Below are positions 57,121 through 64,000 of a stretch of DNA of 64,000 nucleotides, piece by piece (the first letter of the stretch is position 1; each line of letters begins with the position of its first letter). Under the pieces are notes generated by a model. The model searched no databases, was not told the DNA's origin, and worked only from the letters and a program-made list of their open reading frames with translations. The translations under genes were made by a program, and so were the position numbers. The stretch lies in NCBI GenBank assembly GCA_021772975.1, contig JAJFKY010000012.1:1-64000 (forward strand), given 5' to 3'. This DNA comes from Gammaproteobacteria bacterium. GTDB lineage: Bacteria > Pseudomonadota > Gammaproteobacteria > Xanthomonadales > Wenzhouxiangellaceae.

Positions 57121-58956
57121 TTAATCGCCCTGATACAGTTCAATCTGCTGATCATTCAACCAGGCCAGACGATAATGCTTGCGCGCCATTCCGGTCATCG
57201 ACAACACCACGTTAAGCGGTGGTCTTCCCAGTTGCGCTAACCAACGTTGCGGTGCTACCTCCAGCCTCGCCGCTATCGACAAAAAATTATCGGCCAGATG
57301 CGACAGTGACGAATGCGCAAAACCGGGCAAGCGCCAGGCAAAATCACGCAGCATACCCTGGGCCATGCTGACCAATAACCAGCGTGTCTGATTGCCCGGC
57401 AGCAAAACGGCGGGCAGTTGCAGATAATCCAGGTCGGGTTTAAGCGATGCAGACTGAGCCTCCCACTGAAGCTGACAATCCAGCCCATCGGGCATTAGCT
57501 GCTCAAGTGCCTGTTGCAAACGTTGGCTATGCCTCGGCTGATAGCCGCGCAGCAGTAACCAGCAGCCCCGCCCTGCCTCATGCGCAATCGCCAGACGACG
57601 GTGGGCAAACGCACAATTTTTGACCATCGCCTGATGGCTGTTTGAGGCAGACAATCGCCACAAAATATAGCGCTGCTGCGCTGCCAGCAGCTGCGCTGGG
57701 CGGATGTCTGCAAGCCATGCAAGCGCTGCTCTGGCCGTTAAGCCTGGCGGCACCGCGGCCAGCTCACGGACCACTGGATCACGAAACACTCTACCAGCCA
57801 GTCTGGCGCCCAAACACTGCGCCAGCAGCAGCAATCGAACCACCGCCTGCTTGTCAGCCGTCTCCGGCTGTGGCCACTCGGCAAGTATCTGGTCCAGCGG
57901 CAGGTCTTGCAGCATCTGCAACAACAAAAACACCCCACCAAACGGCGTATACCGTGGTTCAGCACTGATGTCGGGAAGTTTCCGCAGGTTGATCGCCGGC
58001 TGAACGATGGCCAATAGCTGGCGTTTTGCAGCCAGTTGCAGCGCCATTATCGGCTGTAGCCGGTTCGCCTTGGTCACCGGTATCAACCGGAAAACAGTGC
58101 TCGGTTCATCGCCCAGCAGCGCACTGCTCAACTGCTTAAAGGATTGGCTGGACAGTGAGTTGACCAGCTCACCCAGTGTCACCACCGCCAACGCCAGGGC
58201 ACTCAGTTTTTGACCAGCACACAGTGGCTGTCCGCTAACTACCCGCAAATACAATTCCAGTGTTTCCAGCCAGGGATGATCGGTCACCAATAGCGGTATG
58301 CCGGGTTGCTGTTCCAGCTCGCTAATAATGGCTCGCAATAATTCCGCATCGGTGGTTTGCGGCGCGGTTTGCATACTGGCAAATTCCCTCAGCAAACGCT
58401 GCGCGCCCTGCGCAGTCAGCGCATTCATTACCCGGGCACGATCAGCGCGCGGCAATCCAGACAAGGCCTGCACACCCAGTGCGGGCTGCTGTAACAAAGC
58501 GGTGACAATGGCCATATTGGCCGGCAAGGCACGCAAGCCGGAAAAACTCTGGTAATACCAGGCATGCCAGGCCGAGCCTTTGGCCAGATCGCTGATAAAA
58601 CGGGCCAGATACTGCGGGTAATCCTCGAAATAAATCACCTCATCCGATTCGTTATCCAACAGGCTGTGCTGCAATGCACGGGCAAATTGCCGTGACCAGT
58701 TGCGCATGATGTCGCGGTCACTCAATTCCAGGTCAATATCCGCAGTCAACTCCAGACGGCGGATAAACCATAAGCCATCACCGGCTGCTCGCAACGGTTC
58801 AAACAAACCCACCAGTTGATGCCGCATAGAGTTTTCCAGCAAACGGTCCAAACGCTGGCGGGCGGATACGGCGGTTTGCTGGTTACCACATACCGAATAC
58901 TCAAGGCTCAACTTGCCTATCTGCAGCCGATCATCGATTTGCGCCAGCGCGTGCAT
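57121..58956 (-). CDS. probable contractile injection system tape-measure protein
   Basis: A 611-residue protein. Its start (LQIGKLSLEYSV..., AVSARQRLDRLLENSMRHQL, then a short helix followed by IRRLELTADIDLEL and LARAL-like helix) has the layout of the CIS_TMP (PF19268-type) family in eCIS loci: a conserved N-terminal domain followed by a long helical, Gln/Leu-rich body that sets tube length. It lies 1 bp before the AAA+ start, so they are co-translated. The call is by pattern and context. Confidence 0.6.
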   Translation of the reverse strand: MHALAQIDDRLQIGKLSLEYSVCGNQQTAVSARQRLDRLLENSMRHQLVGLFEPLRAAGDGLWFIRRLELTADIDLELSDRDIMRNWSRQFARALQHSLLDNESDEVIYFEDYPQYLARFISDLAKGSAWHAWYYQSFSGLRALPANMAIVTALLQQPALGVQALSGLPRADRARVMNALTAQGAQRLLREFASMQTAPQTTDAELLRAIISELEQQPGIPLLVTDHPWLETLELYLRVVSGQPLCAGQKLSALALAVVTLGELVNSLSSQSFKQLSSALLGDEPSTVFRLIPVTKANRLQPIMALQLAAKRQLLAIVQPAINLRKLPDISAEPRYTPFGGVFLLLQMLQDLPLDQILAEWPQPETADKQAVVRLLLLAQCLGARLAGRVFRDPVVRELAAVPPGLTARAALAWLADIRPAQLLAAQQRYILWRLSASNSHQAMVKNCAFAHRRLAIAHEAGRGCWLLLRGYQPRHSQRLQQALEQLMPDGLDCQLQWEAQSASLKPDLDYLQLPAVLLPGNQTRWLLVSMAQGMLRDFAWRLPGFAHSSLSHLADNFLSIAARLEVAPQRWLAQLGRPPLNVVLSMTGMARKHYRLAWLNDQQIELYQGD

Positions 58957-58962
58957 GCGGGC

Positions 58963-59178
58963 TTAATCGCCGGAGGCTGCTGAACCAGCTTCCATCCCAA
59001 GCTCGGGATGGCCCGCTTTCAGCTCCTCCAGCACCTGGATCGCACCTGCTATGCGCAGCATTTTTTGCGCCAGTTCCTGGCGTCGCTGTTCCAGCGTTTC
59101 CAACTGCTGTTGGCCATTGGCACTTGCTGCTTCCAGCTCCCGTATCCGCTGTTCGATCACCTGCTGCGCAATCATCAT
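58963..59178 (-). CDS. small coiled-coil protein
   Basis: A 71-residue Gln/Glu/Leu-rich protein (VIEQRIRELEAASANGQQQL... AQKMLRIAGAIQVLEELKAG) with clear heptad-like spacing, then an acidic tail. It lies 6 bp from each neighbour inside the eCIS cluster, between the fibre-like and tape-measure genes. No family is recognised; a structural adaptor is plausible. Confidence 0.65.
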   Translation of the reverse strand: MMIAQQVIEQRIRELEAASANGQQQLETLEQRRQELAQKMLRIAGAIQVLEELKAGHPELGMEAGSAASGD

Positions 59179-59184
59179 CGCCTC

Positions 59185-61416
59185 CTAGCGTGAACCCATC
59201 GCGATAAAGGTAAAAGCTGCGTCCTGCAATCCGGTATTGGCACCTGATACATCAAACATCCGTACCAAAAATCCGTTGGGTGTAACGCCGTGCACTGAGG
59301 CCACGTTATCATCATGGTCATAGCTGGAAGCCACCACCACCGGCGCGGTATTGAAGGCCGAGGTAAAAGCAATCTGATAATTACCCGCGGTGATATGAGG
59401 CAATAGCAAAAACCCGCTGCCCTGAGCAATGCTGCCGTTGCTGTTAATCCTGGCGGTGATAACACGCAGGTTCTCCACTCCGCCAACAGCAAATAACTCC
59501 CCTGTTCCACCCAGTTTAATATTGCCGCGCACATCCAGCTTGGATGCGGGGTTGTTGGTGCCGATACCTGTATCACCGGAGTTTTTAACGATAAAACGGC
59601 TGGCATTATTCGCATGCACCACCAGATCACCGCCCTGATCCTGCAGATGCAAAGATGAGGTTGCATTGTTATTGCGGGCCTGAATTTCATTCACATCCAG
59701 GCCAATGTTCTGCCCACCGGCAGCGCCAATCACCAGATAGCCGCTGTTATCATTGCTGGTGACATCACTCCCGGTGGCCACATGCAGTGTGGTGCCCGGA
59801 TCATCCGTGCCCAGACCCACTTTTTCCTCATCGATAACCAATGCGTTCACACCTTCGTTATTGACGACGATTTTTCTGCTCACTCTCGACCAGTAAATAG
59901 ACGATGTGGGTGCGCCATCACTACCAAAACGCAATTCCGTCAAACTGTTGGGCGAGCTGCTGTTGAGGTCTAGAAATATGTCTGGATCATCGCCTTTGAT
60001 ATGCAAATGCGTGGCTGGCGCATCGGTACCCAGACCGATATTACCGCCAACAGCCAGGTGCAAACGACTGAGATCAGGGGCCGTTTCAAGAATATTCAAC
60101 CCGTCCTGATCACCCTCTGCATTGGGCCGCATATTAAGCTGCCAGATACGCGCGGCAGCGGTATTTTCCAATGCCATTACGTCATGCTGATCACCAGCCG
60201 CGCGAATGGTCAGCGGCGAGACAAGTGCAGAATCCACCGCTCCGATGCCGACCTTGCCGTCGTCCTGAAACACCACATGGTCAATGCCTGTTACCGCCAG
60301 GGTGCATAAATCCGCGCCATTAATCACCGCTCGACCGATGTTCAGACGGTTGCGGCCATCCGCGCTTTCACCCAGCAAAATCTGTAAATCCACGCCGTTT
60401 TTGTTGTTGACTTCATTGCGCTGAATGACCAGTGGCGTGCTGGCCGGCAGGTTGAAACCATCAACATTGCGATCGATAAAATCCTGACCATTCAAGTCTC
60501 GAAACTCTAACCGGCTGCCAAATAAACGGGCATCGCCGGTGATCCGGGTATGGCCTTCCAACCAGATCAACTCACGCGCCAGCAGTTCGTTGTCGCAAAT
60601 ATAAAAATCGGCTGCCTTTAAGGCGCTGGCACTGCACAACGTATCGGCAACTTCAGCAGGATCGAACGGGGTGGTGCGATTGCGCAAACGAATAACGCCG
60701 TCGGCGGCCAGCAATGATTCCGCCACCACCCCCACATAACGCCGTTTGCGCCGACTGCGTACCCGTTGCTCGTCGGTTAGTGGCTGAAATGAACCGGGCG
60801 CTCCGCCCTGCCAGCGCACATGCCCCAATGGTATTAACCACAGCGCATCTTCATCATCGACCGGAAAAGCCTGATAAGGCACTGAGCCGTCACACACCAA
60901 CGGTGCATCCGGATCGACTGACCGCAGCGCTTCGCGTGCATCCAGCACGTTGACGCCATTCACATTCACGCCACTCTGGCGCTCCAGAATACTGGTGCGC
61001 GGCCCGGCTTCCAACACAAATGATTCGTTGACGCGGGCAAATACGTCTTGCTCGGAACACACTTCAAAACCTTTGCGCACGCCTTCGCGCTCGCTTTGGT
61101 CATAACGAATCCAGACCTCTACTTCACCACTGGCGGCGCCCGAGAACTGTGCCCCATCCAAACGGGTTTGCTCCAGCACCACAACCAAGCGGCCATAACC
61201 ATCAATCGCCAGACCTGGTTGTACCAGCACATCCAAGGAGCCATCCGCTGAAATGGCCTCCACCAGTTGCATACCAGCAACTATGCCCCAGGTGTGCTGG
61301 CCCAATGCGTGCCTGGCATTTTGCTGACGGAAGTAACTCACCAGCGCGGATAAATCCTCCGCCCCAAGATATTGGCCTGCAAAAAATGCCGGGCGTTCTG
61401 CTGCGGTTTGCGTCAT
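59185..61416 (-). CDS. FFAGQ-domain tail-fibre-like protein of the eCIS cluster
   Basis: A 743-residue protein. The N-terminal domain (RPAFFAGQYLGAEDLSALV..., WGIVAGMQLVE, GLAIDGYGRLV) is shared with the 673-residue neighbour. The second half carries repeated GxGTxxPxxxLHV motifs (for example GLGTDAPATHLHIKG, GLGTDDPGTTLHV, GIGTNNPASKLDVRG), as in phage tail fibres. The C-terminus (TAGNYQIAFTSAFNTAPVVV) resembles fibre-tip modules; no S74 peptidase chaperone motif is seen. It probably contacts the target cell. Confidence 0.7.
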   Translation of the reverse strand: MTQTAAERPAFFAGQYLGAEDLSALVSYFRQQNARHALGQHTWGIVAGMQLVEAISADGSLDVLVQPGLAIDGYGRLVVVLEQTRLDGAQFSGAASGEVEVWIRYDQSEREGVRKGFEVCSEQDVFARVNESFVLEAGPRTSILERQSGVNVNGVNVLDAREALRSVDPDAPLVCDGSVPYQAFPVDDEDALWLIPLGHVRWQGGAPGSFQPLTDEQRVRSRRKRRYVGVVAESLLAADGVIRLRNRTTPFDPAEVADTLCSASALKAADFYICDNELLARELIWLEGHTRITGDARLFGSRLEFRDLNGQDFIDRNVDGFNLPASTPLVIQRNEVNNKNGVDLQILLGESADGRNRLNIGRAVINGADLCTLAVTGIDHVVFQDDGKVGIGAVDSALVSPLTIRAAGDQHDVMALENTAAARIWQLNMRPNAEGDQDGLNILETAPDLSRLHLAVGGNIGLGTDAPATHLHIKGDDPDIFLDLNSSSPNSLTELRFGSDGAPTSSIYWSRVSRKIVVNNEGVNALVIDEEKVGLGTDDPGTTLHVATGSDVTSNDNSGYLVIGAAGGQNIGLDVNEIQARNNNATSSLHLQDQGGDLVVHANNASRFIVKNSGDTGIGTNNPASKLDVRGNIKLGGTGELFAVGGVENLRVITARINSNGSIAQGSGFLLLPHITAGNYQIAFTSAFNTAPVVVASSYDHDDNVASVHGVTPNGFLVRMFDVSGANTGLQDAAFTFIAMGSR

Positions 61417-61419
61417 GAC

Positions 61420-63441
61420 TTAACTCTCATTTTTTGCCTGCGTTTTTTTGCCAGCTTTTTTGCCAGCTTTTTTGCCAGCCTTTTTTACCACCGCTTTACT
61501 GCTACCGATTTTTTTGCCCGCCATTTTTTTGATCACTTTTTTTGTGGCTTTTTTATTGACTGCCTTTTTTGTGGCTGCTTTTTTGCCAGTGGTCTTTTTA
61601 GCCCCCGTGCCAGGCTGCAAAGATTGAATCAACACTTGTTGCTGCTGCAACTTGCTTTCCAATTCGGCCACCCGGTCCTGTAGCCCATCGTCTTTGCCGG
61701 GGCTGTCCGCCAATACCTTCAGATCATCGAATAACGATGCCAGCATGCTGTTATTGCCAGCGGATTCGGTTTGGGTTTTGGCCTTGCTTAGACCGGCTTG
61801 TGCCAATGGTCTGGCCAAACTGTTCAGCAGCAAAAACTGCGGCAGGTTGCGACTTTCGATTTTGGCCAGCTTGGGCTGTTCGCTGGTCAGGTTAAAACGG
61901 CTGATACTGTTGAGCACCGCGGCCGGATCCAACGGTTGATCACCACGCGCCAGGGTGGCCATGACAAACTTGCTGACCGCCCCTAGTTCACGGTCCAGGT
62001 TGAATTGCGGATTCAGACGGTTGCTGGCATTGGCCCGGCCACTGCCGCCAAAATTATTGCCGGGCGTAAATCCGGAACCGTCAACACCAATACCGACTGC
62101 TCCCGGAACACCCGTGTCCGGATCAGGTTGTGGATCAAATCTCGCGTCATCGCGGAAAATAAAAGTGTCACAACATACCCGATCAAGCACATTGCGAATC
62201 AGTTGCCCGATCGGCAGGATGCTCCACCAGTAACACATGCTTGGCCAGGTAGTGACCAGTTTGCGGCACACCGTCCAGTTGCAGATACTGATGATCTCGC
62301 AGTCCTTGCCGCGCACCTTGACGGTCGCCAATGGCACCCGCGGATCACCGGTGCCTTCCGGGGCTGGTGGCAACAGCGCCAGGCAGATGCAATTAAACAA
62401 ACCTTCAATCAATAGCGAGCCCAGCTGATCGGCAATCTCCGCCATTTGCTGAGCGAAACCATCACTGTTCGGACTCGGACAGACCAGGGTGTACAACGCT
62501 TTTAATAATTCGCAATTGGTGGTGGGATGCCGTGAAAAATAGCCGATCAGACCTTCCCGCGTACGGCAACACCATTGCTGCCAGGCGGCCGGGTTTTGAC
62601 TGATGTTATCCGCACTGGCCTGCCCCGGAGGCAGTGAAATAGCAGCGAATAAATCCTGCACGCAACAATTGAAAGCTTCGACCAGTTCGCCATCAAACTC
62701 CAGATCATCGTCATCATCGTCAAACCGGCTGTCCGGTTCGGCTTTGCGATAGACATCAAATTGATAACCTTCACAGACAATGGTTGGTTCACATTCGGCT
62801 GGGGTATTTCTTGGTCTGGCTTTGTTGGTGACTGTGGCAACCTGACCACCACAATCACAACCGCCGGATTTTCCACAGCCGCAACTGCCATTGCCTTGAC
62901 ACTGGCAGACTCCAGCTGGCTTGCCGCAGGCACAGCCACCCCCTCGCAATGCAGTGATGCCCCGGCTGGGAAATTCAGCGTATTTGATCGCCAGCACCCA
63001 TTCTTCTTCCAGTTCATCACAGCCCGAGCTTCCGGGTGCACCGCCCGGAGGACTGAATGGCTGGCAGTCGACACTGCCACGATCTTGTTGTTTACATTTG
63101 CGAATCAGCGCACAGATATCGACCGGTGTGTCTTCGCACACCACGATGTCATCACCACAGGGACTGATGGCATAGCCCTTGCTGACTTTGATCTGCCCAC
63201 AGGGATCGCACAGCACCTTCAGGCCGTTAACCACACCCCAACCATGCAGGTTGCGGTTATGCAGCTGATTTTTTTTCTTGATGTACATATCCAGCCGGTT
63301 GAGATCCTGCTCGCTCAATAACTGACCGGCAAAAAATCGTGGCCGGCAGAGGCATTCCAATGCGCCGCAATCCGGACAGGCCGGTGGTTGTTTAACCTTG
63401 GGCGGCGGGGAACAGGGTGCCTTGGTGAATGCAGTCGCCAT
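61420..63441 (-). CDS. FFAGQ-domain protein with Cys-rich insert and histone-H1-like tail
   Basis: A 673-residue protein. It opens with Cys-Pro motifs (ACPDCGALECLCRPR) and the FFAGQLLSEQDLNRL domain shared with the 743-residue neighbour (WGVVNGLKV). A Gly/Cys-rich insert with many CxC pairs (ACGKPAGVCQCQG, CGCGKSGGCDCGG) spans about residues 170-200. The final 60 residues are Lys/Ala repeats (KKAGKKAGKKAGKK) like histone H1 or DNA-binding tails. It lies 4 bp from the next gene. It is probably structural; the basic tail may bind nucleic acid or anionic envelope polymers. Confidence 0.7.
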   Translation of the reverse strand: MATAFTKAPCSPPPKVKQPPACPDCGALECLCRPRFFAGQLLSEQDLNRLDMYIKKKNQLHNRNLHGWGVVNGLKVLCDPCGQIKVSKGYAISPCGDDIVVCEDTPVDICALIRKCKQQDRGSVDCQPFSPPGGAPGSSGCDELEEEWVLAIKYAEFPSRGITALRGGGCACGKPAGVCQCQGNGSCGCGKSGGCDCGGQVATVTNKARPRNTPAECEPTIVCEGYQFDVYRKAEPDSRFDDDDDDLEFDGELVEAFNCCVQDLFAAISLPPGQASADNISQNPAAWQQWCCRTREGLIGYFSRHPTTNCELLKALYTLVCPSPNSDGFAQQMAEIADQLGSLLIEGLFNCICLALLPPAPEGTGDPRVPLATVKVRGKDCEIISICNWTVCRKLVTTWPSMCYWWSILPIGQLIRNVLDRVCCDTFIFRDDARFDPQPDPDTGVPGAVGIGVDGSGFTPGNNFGGSGRANASNRLNPQFNLDRELGAVSKFVMATLARGDQPLDPAAVLNSISRFNLTSEQPKLAKIESRNLPQFLLLNSLARPLAQAGLSKAKTQTESAGNNSMLASLFDDLKVLADSPGKDDGLQDRVAELESKLQQQQVLIQSLQPGTGAKKTTGKKAATKKAVNKKATKKVIKKMAGKKIGSSKAVVKKAGKKAGKKAGKKTQAKNES

Positions 63442-63453
63442 TGTTTATCTCCG

Positions 63454-64000
63454 TCAACCTTGTTCAATAGTGAACCAGCTCTCGAAGGTGCCGCCTTCGA
63501 CGCCATCGCCGGTTCGTGTGTTGGGTAACCATGGCGGCAGATGGTTAAAATCGCCGCCACGAAATTCGCCGGTCGCCAAATGCCGGCCACGGATAAAATC
63601 ACCATTGATCAGCACTCGTACCCGCATGCCGCGCTGGATGATTCCGCGATTGCTTAATAAAATTTGCACGCCGTTCACCTCTGCATTCGGGTCGTTTTCA
63701 GTACCGAAACCGAATTCCAGATTGCAACGTTGCTCAAAAATGACGCCACTCAGCTCAATGTCCGGCTCACACCAGCACGTCAACTGATTATCATTTTCAA
63801 AGTGCTCAACCAGCAGACGGATACTCATGCGATGCAGGTCGCTGTTCCTGACCTGAGTATCAAAGCCAATCACCAGCCCCTGCTCGACCAACTGACCCGG
63901 CGATAGCTGGCCGGCATGTTCCCAACTGATGACGCAGATATGTGGCAGATCAGGATCCAGTCCCGGACCGGCTGGACCCTGTGGTCCTTGCGGGCCTGGC
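63454..64000 (-). CDS. collagen-like protein (5' part beyond the window)
   Basis: A minus-strand frame enters from position 64000 and ends at 63454 (182 residues visible). It begins with PGPQGPQGPAGPG, a Gly-x-y collagen-like run, then GLDPDLPHICVISWEHAGQL and a beta-rich domain with CWCEPDIELSGVIFEQRC and FIRGRHLATGEFRGGDFNHL. The TTG at 63891 that could serve as a start is only an internal codon of this longer frame. The gene stops 12 bp before the 673-residue gene. Collagen-like stalks are found in phage and eCIS fibres. Confidence 0.75.
   Translation of the reverse strand, partial: PGPQGPQGPAGPGLDPDLPHICVISWEHAGQLSPGQLVEQGLVIGFDTQVRNSDLHRMSIRLLVEHFENDNQLTCWCEPDIELSGVIFEQRCNLEFGFGTENDPNAEVNGVQILLSNRGIIQRGMRVRVLINGDFIRGRHLATGEFRGGDFNHLPPWLPNTRTGDGVEGGTFESWFTIEQG

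Noticed and set aside
61430-61610. Repetitive DNA that could suggest a CRISPR or simple repeat array
   Set aside because: It is in frame with the 673-residue protein and codes its Lys/Ala tail; unit length and spacing do not fit CRISPR.

Overview
The window is a stretch of chromosome from a gammaproteobacterium of medium to moderately high GC. The core gene order mutL-miaA-hfq-hflX-hflK-hflC-DUF2065-purA, the sucA-sucB-lpd cluster, a RoxA-type ribosomal oxygenase beside purB, a PhoP/PhoQ-like pair and an IPTL-CTERM surface protein all fit that class. The genus cannot be fixed by reading; Xanthomonadales/Wenzhouxiangella-like lineages are one guess. No rRNA, tRNA or CRISPR array was seen.

Layout. 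(1) 1-4476 is a mobile, more AT-rich segment: the 5' edge of an IS481-type transposase, a decapitated gene remnant, a dGTPase with a small partner gene, and a mobilisation module (MOBP-type relaxase, MobC-like protein and an oriT-like inverted repeat). (2) 4477-15271 is a minus-strand housekeeping block: a methyltransferase, purA, DUF2065, hflC, hflK, hflX, hfq, miaA, mutL, a REP-like palindrome and fumC. (3) 15452-30782 is a plus-strand metabolic block: purB, roxA, sucA-sucB-lpd, a HAD phosphatase, a MoxR/DUF58/transglutaminase operon and an acrylyl-CoA-reductase-like enzyme, followed by a PilH-like receiver at 30854. Two gaps carry a dispersed palindromic repeat of about 125-128 bp. (4) 31264-35878 is rmuC, mazG, a PhoQ/PhoP-like pair and a PepSY-like secreted protein. 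(5) 36044-39508 is a three-gene secreted cassette: dockerin-type protein, cohesin-like protein and IPTL-CTERM protein, ending at a strong terminator. (6) 39704-44413 holds a CtlX-like hydrolase, dusA, and a 2OG-Fe(II) oxygenase coupled to an NSS-family transporter.

(7) 44546-64000 is the most unusual part: the accessory end of what looks like an extracellular contractile injection system (eCIS) locus. Reading with the minus strand it holds a collagen-like protein (cut by the window edge), two large proteins sharing an N-terminal FFAGQ domain (one with a histone-H1-like tail, one with tail-fibre repeats), a small coiled-coil protein, a probable CIS tape-measure protein, an AAA+ ATPase, a small protein, and then cargo-like DUF4157 (eCIS core domain) proteins. 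There are four DUF4157 proteins. One also carries a metzincin protease motif, one ends in an intact Hint self-processing domain followed by only three residues, one has a toxin-like C-terminus beside a small orphan gene, and one has a tandem Cys/Trp repeat. Sheath, tube and baseplate genes are not in view and would be expected to the right of position 64000.
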